Below, one piece after another: positions 1 through 10,729 of a stretch of DNA of 11,755 nucleotides. The position numbers and the translations under genes are program-made. The notes under the pieces were generated by a model, which saw only the letters and a list, made by a program, of their open reading frames with translations, was not told the origin of the DNA and made no database searches. Each line of letters opens with the position of its first letter. Position 1 is the stretch's first letter. This DNA comes from Gemmatimonadota bacterium (lineage in GTDB: Bacteria > Gemmatimonadota > Gemmatimonadetes > Gemmatimonadales > GWC2-71-9). The stretch lies in NCBI GenBank assembly GCA_003220955.1, contig QHTW01000049.1, positions 6,137 to 17,891 on the forward strand, written 5' to 3'.

Positions 1-1
1 A

Positions 2-4034
<4,033 letters not shown>

Positions 4035-4080
4035 AGGGTGTGGCTTTCAGCCTGAGAACAATCGTTGTAGTCTAGGGTCC

Positions 4081-4977
4081 ATGTCCGGATCGCTCCCCAT
4101 GCAGTTCAAAATCGGGCTCGTGCAGATGAGCATGAGCGACGACCCCGCGGCAAACCTCGGTAAAGCCGTCGCCCGGATTCGGGAAGCGGCGCAACAGGGA
4201 GCGAGCCTCGTTTGCCTCCCCGAGCTCTTTCGCACGCAGTACATCGGCCAGCGTGAGGACCACGCGCTGTTCGATCTGGCCGAGGCGGTGCCGGGACCGA
4301 CGACGGAGGCGCTGGGGAAAATCGCGAAGGAGAACGGCATTGTCCTGATCGCGTCGCTCTTCGAGCGGCGCGCGGCGGGTCTCTACCACAACACGGCCGC
4401 GGTTATCGACGCCGACGGTAAGGTCAAGGGGATCTATCGCAAGATGCACATCCCCGACGACCCTGCATACTACGAGAAGTTCTACTTCACGCCGGGTGAT
4501 CTGGGTTTTCGCGCCTTCGACACCAAAGTCGGTCCGATCGGCACGCTCGTGTGTTGGGACCAGTGGTACCCGGAGGCGGCACGTCTCACGGCGCTCCAGG
4601 GCGCCAACATTCTCCTGTATCCGACCGCGATCGGGTGGCATCCGGCGGAGAAGGAGAAGCACGGCGAGCAGCAGCTCGACGCCTGGAAAACCATCCAACG
4701 CAGTCACGCGATTGCGAACGGCTGCTGGGTTGCCGCCGTAAACCGCTGCGGTTTCGAGCGGCTGGGCGGCGAGGGCACGGGGATCGAGTTCTGGGGCCAT
4801 TCGTTCGTCTGCGACCCGTTCGGCGTCCTCGTGGCCGAGGCCGCTGAGGACGAGGCGCTCGTGCTGGCGCACGTCGACCTAGCCCTGATCGAAGAGGTGC
4901 GTCGCAACTGGCCGTTCCTGCGCGACCGCCGCGTCGACGCCTACAGCGACATTCAGCACCGGTTCCTCACTGACTAA
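4081..4977 (+). CDS. aguB: N-carbamoylputrescine amidase
   Basis: This nitrilase-superfamily enzyme hydrolyses N-carbamoylputrescine to putrescine, CO2 and ammonia in the cytoplasm, the last step from agmatine to putrescine. The 298-aa product has the full Glu-Lys-Cys triad: E48 in LPELFRTQY, K121 in YRKMHIPDDP and C158 in LVCWDQWYPEAAR. The segments DQWYPEAARL, YPTAIGWHP and SHAIANGCWVAAVNR are typical of AguB rather than of general nitrilases. Length is normal. The start is uncertain: ATG 4081 has only a weak AGGG close upstream, and ATG 4099 (MQFKIGLVQMS) would also give a complete N-terminus. It lies 46 bp after gltB and 10 bp before aguA, whose product makes its substrate, so aguB-aguA is very probably one transcript. 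Confidence 0.95.
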   Translation: MSGSLPMQFKIGLVQMSMSDDPAANLGKAVARIREAAQQGASLVCLPELFRTQYIGQREDHALFDLAEAVPGPTTEALGKIAKENGIVLIASLFERRAAGLYHNTAAVIDADGKVKGIYRKMHIPDDPAYYEKFYFTPGDLGFRAFDTKVGPIGTLVCWDQWYPEAARLTALQGANILLYPTAIGWHPAEKEKHGEQQLDAWKTIQRSHAIANGCWVAAVNRCGFERLGGEGTGIEFWGHSFVCDPFGVLVAEAAEDEALVLAHVDLALIEEVRRNWPFLRDRRVDAYSDIQHRFLTD

Positions 4978-4987
4978 CAGCGTTCGC

Positions 4988-5986
4988 ATGCCGGCGGAGT
5001 GGGAGCGGCATGCAGCCACCTGGATCGGCTGGCCGCACAACGTCTCCGACTGGCCGGGCAAATTTCCTCCCATCCCGTGGGTCTGCGGCGAAATCGCGCG
5101 CAGGCTCGCGCCGGGCGAAATCGTCCGCATTCTCGTCAATTCGGCTGCCCATCAGCAGCAGGCGAGCAGAATTCTCAAGAAGGCCGCGCGCGTGGACTTC
5201 CTGCGATTCCCCACCAATCGCGGCTGGACCCGTGACTTCGGACCGATCTTCGTTCGCAAGGGTCCCGCCCTCACTATCGCGCGCTTCCATTTCAACGCCT
5301 GGGCCAAATACGCAGACTGGAAAAAAGACGCCAAGATCCCCGAGCTCGCCGCGAAGCGGTTCAAGCTCCCGCTCCGCGACGCGAAGATCGTCCTGGAGGG
5401 CGGCAGCATCGACGTGAACGGGCGGGGCACGCTGCTCACGACGGAGGAGTGTCTCCTCGACCCCAAAGTGCAGACCCGCAATCCCGGGTTATCACGTTAC
5501 GAGATCGAGAACGTCTTTCGGGATACACTCGGCGTCACGAACACGCTCTGGCTCGGCAAGGGAATCGCGGGCGACGACACGCACGGACACGTCGACGATC
5601 TCTGCCGTTTTGTGAAGCCGGGCACCGTCGTCTTGTGTCGCGAGGAGAATCCGAAGGACGTGAATTACAAGCCGCTCGCGGAAAACCGCGAGCGGCTGCA
5701 GGGGATGCATCTGGAAAAAGGGACGAGCATCGAGGTGATCGACCTCCCGATGCCCGCCCCCCTCGTATTCGATGGCGTGCGGCTACCCGCGAGTTACGCC
5801 AATTTTTACATCGCGAACGCCGCGGTGCTCGTGCCAACGTTCAACGATCCCAAGGATCGCCTCGCGCTGGGGATCCTCACCGAGCTATTTCCTGAGCGCC
5901 CGGTCGTCGGGATCCATGCCGTGGATCTCGTCTGGGGGCTCGGCACGTTGCACTGCCTCACCCAACAAGAACCGGCGGCCGGTTAG
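4988..5986 (+). CDS. aguA: Agmatine deiminase (agmatine iminohydrolase)
   Basis: AguA hydrolyses agmatine to N-carbamoylputrescine and ammonia, supplying AguB. The 332-aa product has the guanidino-group-modifying enzyme fold signatures: N-terminal MPAEWERHAATW, W80-TRDFGPIFV, EGGSIDVNGRGTLLTTEECLL, the catalytic His region DDTHGHVDD (H201, D203), PASYANFYIAN, and the nucleophile C323 in GTLHCLTQQ near the C-terminus. Length is slightly short for the family because the protein begins directly at MPAEW; no ATG or GTG was seen in frame just upstream. There is no clear Shine-Dalgarno, so translation may be coupled to aguB, which ends 10 bases earlier. The TAG stop (5984-5986) overlaps the stop of the converging minus-strand small gene. 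Confidence 0.95.
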   Translation: MPAEWERHAATWIGWPHNVSDWPGKFPPIPWVCGEIARRLAPGEIVRILVNSAAHQQQASRILKKAARVDFLRFPTNRGWTRDFGPIFVRKGPALTIARFHFNAWAKYADWKKDAKIPELAAKRFKLPLRDAKIVLEGGSIDVNGRGTLLTTEECLLDPKVQTRNPGLSRYEIENVFRDTLGVTNTLWLGKGIAGDDTHGHVDDLCRFVKPGTVVLCREENPKDVNYKPLAENRERLQGMHLEKGTSIEVIDLPMPAPLVFDGVRLPASYANFYIANAAVLVPTFNDPKDRLALGILTELFPERPVVGIHAVDLVWGLGTLHCLTQQEPAAG

Positions 5987-6183
5987 GTTCTCACCGCCAC
6001 GTCGATCGCGTCGGCAACGCCGGCGAGGTCGGCGAGGAGATGAGCGCGGGCACCGACGCTGAGGCCTTCGGTCTGGCGGACCCTGCCCAGGCAGGTCTCG
6101 AGCACCTCGAGGGCGGCGGCGCTCGCCTGATCAAGCAGTACGCGGCGACGCTCCATGAGGGACAGCAGCGAGGACTCGCGCAT
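5983..6183 (-). CDS. Small hypothetical protein (66 aa)
   Basis: I do not recognise this protein. It begins MRESSLLSLMERRR and ends ADAIDVAVRT, and looks mostly helical and soluble: rich in Leu, Ala, Arg and Glu, with no signal peptide, membrane segment or Cys motif (one Cys). A perfect Shine-Dalgarno, AGGAGGT, lies 4 bases before the ATG at 6183, so I prefer this start to the one 12 codons upstream (6219), which would overlap the preceding gene. The ATG follows the stop of the SMP-30-like lipoprotein gene by 20 bases on the same strand, an operon-like spacing. Its TAA (complement of 5983-5985) overlaps the aguA stop. The ribosome-binding site and placement support a real gene; its function cannot be inferred. 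Confidence 0.6.
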   Translation of the reverse strand: MRESSLLSLMERRRVLLDQASAAALEVLETCLGRVRQTEGLSVGARAHLLADLAGVADAIDVAVRT

Positions 6184-6194
6184 CGCGACCTCCT
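6184..6194 (-). promoter_or_regulatory. Consensus ribosome binding site of the small gene
   Basis: The minus strand reads AGGAGGT (complement of 6188-6194), then CGCG, then ATG at 6183. This site decides the start of the 66-codon gene and is the main evidence that the gene is translated. Confidence 0.65.
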
Positions 6195-6203
6195 CTGCGG
6201 GAA

Positions 6204-7175
6204 CTACTGCAGCTGCCAAATCTCCACGCGATTCCCGGTGAGGATCGGAATCAGCAAGCGATTTCGTTTCGCGTCATATCCGATATCGGCGGGACTTGGC
6301 ACTCCGGTGATGATCTTCGTGCCTTGGGTGCTGTCGAACCGCGTGATCGACGAGTCGGCCCAGCTCGACACGACGATCTTTCCCCCGATCATCTCGACGC
6401 CATCGAACCCACCAGCGCCTCTGGCGATGACGGTGGGCGCGCGGTCGCCCGGCTTCCACGCGAGGATTGCCTTTCCGCCGTACTGCACGATGATGAACCG
6501 CCGCCCCACGGCGTCGAGCGTGATGCCGTTGGGCCACCCGAGGGTGTCACCACGCACCGCGACGGTCACCTTGCGGTCCGGTCCCACCCGGAAAACTCGA
6601 TCTGGCCCGGGGTGCAGGACGTTTCCCACGTCGTCGAACCGGATGCCGGTGTCGGTGACATAGATCGCTCCGTTCGGCGCGATCGCAATGTCATTCAGGA
6701 AAACGGCGCCCAGGCTGTCGAGCCTCACGCTGTCGATCGCAGCGCCGGTGCGCGCATTGAACGCGCGCTGACGGTCGATGTCCGCAACCCACAGTGTGTC
6801 GCCGAGCAGAGCCAGACCTTTGGGCGCGTTGAGGGTCACACCAGCCCGACCACCCTCGATGAACTTGAGCACCTCGATCGCCCCGTCCGGCCGCAGACGG
6901 CTGATGAAGCCGTTGTTGTCTTTGGTCAGGGGGCCGCCGTTGATGTTCGACACGAAGTAGATGTCTTGCGCCGAATCGTCCAGCACCGATTCGGGCGTGA
7001 GAAACCCGACGACCGTCGCCACCTTCGTCGCCCGCGACGACGTCGTCGGTGGAGCCTGGAGCTGAGCTGGCGTCACCGTATCCGCCGCCTGCGACCGTTG
7101 TGGCGACCCTCGCCGGTCCACAGGCTGACACGCCGCGAGTGCTGCGAGGGAGGTGCAGAGGACGGTCGCTCTCAT
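6204..7175 (-). CDS. SMP-30/gluconolactonase-like beta-propeller lipoprotein
   Basis: The 323-aa product starts with a short lipoprotein signal peptide ending in the lipobox LAAC (C16), so it is probably exported and lipid-anchored. A low-complexity Ser/Thr/Pro/Gln linker (about 17-50) precedes a six-bladed-propeller-like domain (about 52-320) with repeated blade strands such as DTLWVADID, GAIYVTDTG and RRFIIVQYG. Residues that align by context with the SMP-30 metal and substrate ligands are visible in order: E62 (PES), N161 (LNDIAI), N216 (WPNGI) and D258 (GFDGVE). It could therefore be a calcium- or zinc-dependent lactonase, or simply a non-enzymatic NHL-type propeller. The start has a strong site, GGAGGA, 5 bases before the ATG. 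It lies downstream of the EF-G-like gene after 158 bases, and the 66-codon gene follows closely. Confidence 0.85.
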   Translation of the reverse strand: MRATVLCTSLAALAACQPVDRRGSPQRSQAADTVTPAQLQAPPTTSSRATKVATVVGFLTPESVLDDSAQDIYFVSNINGGPLTKDNNGFISRLRPDGAIEVLKFIEGGRAGVTLNAPKGLALLGDTLWVADIDRQRAFNARTGAAIDSVRLDSLGAVFLNDIAIAPNGAIYVTDTGIRFDDVGNVLHPGPDRVFRVGPDRKVTVAVRGDTLGWPNGITLDAVGRRFIIVQYGGKAILAWKPGDRAPTVIARGAGGFDGVEMIGGKIVVSSWADSSITRFDSTQGTKIITGVPSPADIGYDAKRNRLLIPILTGNRVEIWQLQ

Positions 7176-7180
7176 CAGAC

Positions 7181-7186
7181 TCCTCC
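7181..7186 (-). promoter_or_regulatory. Ribosome binding site of the SMP-30-like gene
   Basis: The minus strand reads GGAGGA, then GTCTG, then ATG (7175). The ideal 5-base spacing selects this start, which is the one that gives an intact lipoprotein signal. Confidence 0.6.
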
Positions 7187-7333
7187 ACGGTCAGGGTGGA
7201 TGCCGCAACACACGCCCATCATTCCCCAAAACGGTCGCACGAGAGTAACCGTCGAGGTAGGGGGGGTTGCGGGCACACGCCCGACCTCCCGCGCCGTGAT
7301 GAGCTGCACACGACTTCCGGTCGGGGCGGGCGC

Positions 7334-9430
7334 TTACGCTTTTGCTTCTTCCAGCTCCTTCTTGCGCGCCTCGGTGACCTTCGCCGCGATCTCGGGAGGC
7401 GCGTCCTGATAGACGTAGAACTTCATCTTGTACGTGCCGCGCCCGTGCGTGATCGAGTGCAGGGTGGTGGCATAGCGATCGAGCTCGGCCTCCGGCACGT
7501 GGGCCTTCACCTTCGTCAGGCGGCCGTCCTTTTCCGTGCCCATGATCTGCCCGCGGCGCGAGGAAAGATCGCCCATGACCGCGCCCTGGTATTCGTCCGG
7601 CGTCCAGACCTCGACGTCCATGATGGGCTCGAGCAACACGGGCCTGCAGCCGGGACTCACGTTTCTGAATGCGAGGATGCCGGCCATCTTGAACGACATT
7701 TCGTTCGAGTCGACGTCGTGGTAGGAGCCGTCGTAGACCTCGAACTTGAAATCCACGACCGGATAGCCGGCCACCGGCCCCTTGTGCGCCGCCTCGAGCA
7801 CGCCGCGCTCGACGGCAGGGATGTACTGGCGCGGGATTACACCGCCGACGATCTCATCCACGAACTGCACTCCCGAGCCACGCGGCAGCGGCGCGATCCG
7901 GATCCAGCAGTCGCCGTACTGGCCGCGCCCGCCGGTCTGCTTCTTGTGCTTCCCCTGCCCCTCGTTCTTGCCGCGGAACGTTTCGCGATAGGCGACCCTG
8001 GGCTTTGCCGTCTGGGCGTGCACGCCGAACTTCCGCGCCAGGCGACCGACCACGATCTCGAGATGGCGCTCACCGAGTCCACGGATGAGCGTCTGTCCCA
8101 GCTCGCTGTTGAATTCGTGGTGGAAGGTGGGATCCTCTTCGTGCAGCTTGTGGAGCCCGGTGGAGAGCTTGTCCTCCTCACCCCGCTGCTTCACCTCGAC
8201 GGCCACCGTGATCACCGGTTCGGGGAACGGGATCTTCGGGAGCACCAGCCCCTTGTCCTTGCTCGACAACGTGTCGTTGGTATGCGTGTCACGCAGCTTG
8301 GCGACGACGCCGATGTCGCCGGCGTGCAGCTCGGGAATCTCGAGCCGGTCCTTGCCCACGGCGACGCACAGGTGATTGAGCTTCTCCGAGACTTCGCGTG
8401 GCGCGTTCCAGACATCCTGCCCGTTCCTGACCGTTCCGGAAAAGATCCGAAACAGGGTCACGTCACCCACGTGCGGCTCGGAGACCGTCTTGAAGACTTG
8501 CGCGGCCAGTGGGCCGCCGTCCTCCGGCTTCAGCGTTACACGTTCGGCGCTCCCCCACTTCTGCGCTTCGGCCGGCGGCGCCTCGTGCGGCGCGGGGCAC
8601 AGCTCGACCAGCTTGTTGAGCAGGGCGCGCGTGCCGTAGGTCAGCTCGGCGGCGCCGCAGAACAGCGGGAAGAGCTCCCCCTTCGCCATTCCCGCTTTCA
8701 TAGCGGCGATCGCTTCATCGCGGCCGATTTCTTCGCCGCCGAGGTAGCGCTCGAGCAGCGTGTCGTCCGTCGCGGCGATGCTCTCGATCAATTCCTGGGA
8801 ATACTTTTCGAAACGATCGTTGTACTCGTCGGGTACGTCGACTTCGTCGTACTCGCCGGCCTTCGTGCCCTTCTTGTACAGGTGCGCCTTCTTCGAAAAC
8901 AGGTTGATGATCCCGTGGAACTCCGGTCCTTCGCCGACCGGGATCTCCACCGGGATCACCTTGGGCGTCAGCTGGTCCTTGATCTGATTGAAGACGCGCT
9001 CGAAGTTGGCGTGCTCCTTGTCCATCAGCGACACGAAGAACAGGCGCGGCAGCGCGCGGTGCTCGCAATAGTCCCACACCTTCTCGGTCCCGACTTCGAC
9101 GCCGGATGTCGCGGACAATACGACCACGGCGGAATCCGCGGCGTACACGCCCGCCAGGGCGTCGCCGGTAAAGTCCAAGTATCCAGGCGTGTCGATCAGG
9201 TTGAGCTTCGTGTCCATCCACTCGGCGACCGCGAGCGCGAGGTTGATGGAGTATTTGCGTTCGATTTCGTCAGCGGTGTAATCGGTGAGGGCGGTGCCAT
9301 CCTTGACTGATCCGTGTCGTTTGCTCGTGCCGGCCACGAACGCCAGCGCATCGACCAGAGAGGTCTTGCCGCTCGCGCCGTGGCCCACTACGGCCACATT
9401 GCGGATTTCGGGAGTCTTGTACACGCGCAT
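7334..9430 (-). CDS. Elongation factor G-like translational GTPase (EF-G2/FusA2-type paralogue)
   Basis: EF-G drives ribosomal translocation or ribosome recycling. The product shows all EF-G domains: G domain (about 1-280), domain II (about 300-385), domain III (RGLGERHLEI), domain IV (QTGGRGQYGD, GSYHDVDSNEMSF) and domain V (LSSRRGQIMG, HGRGTYKMKF). Numbering below is from the TTG at 9439. The P-loop GHGASGKT (19-26) is intact. Switch II reads DTPGYLDF, with Tyr87 where canonical EF-G has the catalytic His. Switch I reads KYSIN, and the G4 NKxD site reads SLMD (137-140). DTPGY is, to my knowledge, typical of the EF-G2-like subfamily. No rpsL, rpsG or tuf is adjacent, which supports a paralogue rather than the str-operon fusA. 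I chose ATG 9430 because AGGAG lies only 2 bases from the TTG but 11 from the ATG. The C-terminus is a charged tail (KKELEEAKA). Confidence 0.93.
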   Translation of the reverse strand: MRVYKTPEIRNVAVVGHGASGKTSLVDALAFVAGTSKRHGSVKDGTALTDYTADEIERKYSINLALAVAEWMDTKLNLIDTPGYLDFTGDALAGVYAADSAVVVLSATSGVEVGTEKVWDYCEHRALPRLFFVSLMDKEHANFERVFNQIKDQLTPKVIPVEIPVGEGPEFHGIINLFSKKAHLYKKGTKAGEYDEVDVPDEYNDRFEKYSQELIESIAATDDTLLERYLGGEEIGRDEAIAAMKAGMAKGELFPLFCGAAELTYGTRALLNKLVELCPAPHEAPPAEAQKWGSAERVTLKPEDGGPLAAQVFKTVSEPHVGDVTLFRIFSGTVRNGQDVWNAPREVSEKLNHLCVAVGKDRLEIPELHAGDIGVVAKLRDTHTNDTLSSKDKGLVLPKIPFPEPVITVAVEVKQRGEEDKLSTGLHKLHEEDPTFHHEFNSELGQTLIRGLGERHLEIVVGRLARKFGVHAQTAKPRVAYRETFRGKNEGQGKHKKQTGGRGQYGDCWIRIAPLPRGSGVQFVDEIVGGVIPRQYIPAVERGVLEAAHKGPVAGYPVVDFKFEVYDGSYHDVDSNEMSFKMAGILAFRNVSPGCRPVLLEPIMDVEVWTPDEYQGAVMGDLSSRRGQIMGTEKDGRLTKVKAHVPEAELDRYATTLHSITHGRGTYKMKFYVYQDAPPEIAAKVTEARKKELEEAKA

Positions 9431-9505
9431 ACGGCGCAACGCTCCTGCGAGGGGGGAAAGAAATATGACCGAAATAGGAGGGGGACGGCTAGGAGTCCTG
9501 CGCCG

Positions 9506-10729
9506 TTACGACTCGGAGCGAGGAAGCTCAGGTAACGGCACGGAGGGCACCGGCGGAGCCGGCGGTGCTGCGTGATGCGGCACCGGCGCGAGACTAAACG
9601 CAGCCAGTCCGGCGATGACCATGATCGCCCCGGCGAGCACGAATGACGTAATCGCGCTCACGTCGTAGACGCTGCCGATCAGTGGCGGTCCCGCCGTGCG
9701 ACCCAGCGCCGCGATCGCCTGCGCCGCGCCCAGGACGGTCCCTTGCTCATTGGGATCGGCGTACACCGACACGAGCCCGGTCGCGGCGGGCGCGAAGACG
9801 CTGTTGGAAACGGCGAGCACAAACGTCCACCCGTAGAGCAGCTCGGAGCTGGAGAGGAACGGCACGACCGCGATTGCCACCGCCATGCCGAACGTGCCGG
9901 CGATGACGAGCACTCGCTCGCCCACGCGTCGCACGATCTTCCCAAAAAAGTATCCCTGCACAGACGCGGCGGTGACGCCGATGATCGTGAACAGGATCGC
10001 CATCTCGCGCTCTTTCCAGCCCAGCGCGGCGGCCGCGTGCAGCGGCAGCGCGACGGTGTAACCCGCAAACGCGAGCGGCACGAGCGCCCAGACGGCCATC
10101 AGCGGCCGGAGCTTTGGCCGGGCCACGGCTTCACCGATGTGCGCCAGATCGAGGAGAGGGCGCTTGACCCGGAGCTCAGTTTTCAGCGACTCCGGGAGGA
10201 TGAAGTAGGCCGACACGAAGTTCGCGAGCGAGAGTGCCACCGCGACGAGGCCGGGGGCTTTCGCGCCGCCGAAATGCGCCGCGAACCCGCCGATGGCCGG
10301 CCCCAGGCTGAAGCCGATGCCGAACGCCGCACCGACCACGCCCATGCCGCGCGACCGCTCGGCGGGCGTCGTGATGTCGGCCATGTACGCCTGCGCCGCC
10401 GAGATGTTGCCCCCCGCAAAGCCGGAAACGACGCGCGAGAGAAACAGCACCCAGTACGAACCCGCGAACGCAAACAGCGTGTAGCCCACCGCGTTCACGA
10501 GCATCGTCGTCAGCAGCACGGGCCGGCGGCCGATCCGGTCGGACAGCTTGCCCAGCAGCGCGGTAGCGACGAACTGCATCAGCGAGAAGACGCCGATCAC
10601 GCCGCCATACCCCAACCCCGCTGCTCCGAAACGCTGGGCGTAGAACGGCAGGATCGGCAGCACGATGCCGAAGCCGATCAGATCGATCAGGACGGTGAAG
10701 AAAATGACACCGAAGCGTCGCCTGCTCAC
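9506..10729 (-). CDS. MFS transporter, Tet-like drug:H+ antiporter (DHA1) family
   Basis: This is a 407-aa inner-membrane protein with about 12 hydrophobic helices. TM1 carries DLIGFGIVLPILP (D16), as in TetA-like exporters. The loop 2-3 motif A is GKLSDRIGRR (60-69), R99 lies in the motif B region LFLSRVVSGFAGG, and TM5 has the antiporter motif C (GIGFSLGPAIGG, about 137-148). Proton-driven efflux of a small molecule is likely, but the substrate cannot be read from sequence, so tetracycline resistance should not be assumed. The C-terminus ends in a Pro-rich, probably disordered cytoplasmic tail (PPAPPVPSVPLPELP). The GTG start overlaps the stop of the upstream haem-c/TPR gene (GTGA), with GGAGGT 5 bases before it, so the two are translationally coupled. 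The EF-G-like gene begins about 75 bases downstream. Confidence 0.9.
   Translation of the reverse strand: MSRRRFGVIFFTVLIDLIGFGIVLPILPFYAQRFGAAGLGYGGVIGVFSLMQFVATALLGKLSDRIGRRPVLLTTMLVNAVGYTLFAFAGSYWVLFLSRVVSGFAGGNISAAQAYMADITTPAERSRGMGVVGAAFGIGFSLGPAIGGFAAHFGGAKAPGLVAVALSLANFVSAYFILPESLKTELRVKRPLLDLAHIGEAVARPKLRPLMAVWALVPLAFAGYTVALPLHAAAALGWKEREMAILFTIIGVTAASVQGYFFGKIVRRVGERVLVIAGTFGMAVAIAVVPFLSSSELLYGWTFVLAVSNSVFAPAATGLVSVYADPNEQGTVLGAAQAIAALGRTAGPPLIGSVYDVSAITSFVLAGAIMVIAGLAAFSLAPVPHHAAPPAPPVPSVPLPELPRSES

Noticed and set aside
4035..4080. A promoter for aguB in the gap after gltB
   Set aside because: No hexamer pair with good match and spacing was found; the best candidates match the -10 consensus at three or fewer of six positions.
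7270..7283. A small hairpin (5-bp stem cgggc/gcccg, 4-base loop) as terminator of the EF-G-like gene
   Set aside because: The stem is short and is followed by C-rich sequence rather than a U-tract on the minus strand, so there is no support for an intrinsic terminator.
7049..9310. A 753-codon open frame on the plus strand, antisense to the EF-G-like gene
   Set aside because: It lies opposite a well-conserved EF-G gene, has no recognisable domains, and its composition (Arg, His, Asp, Leu rich) is that of a complement frame in high-GC DNA.
9437..9439. TTG at 9439 as start of the EF-G-like gene
   Set aside because: The only Shine-Dalgarno (AGGAG, complement of 9442-9446) is 2 bases away, too close. 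ATG 9430 is better placed, although its 11-base spacing is long, so the choice is not certain.
9506..10729. Calling the MFS gene a tetracycline-resistance determinant
   Set aside because: TetA-like motifs are shared by many DHA1 exporters of unknown substrate, and no resistance-associated regulator is adjacent.
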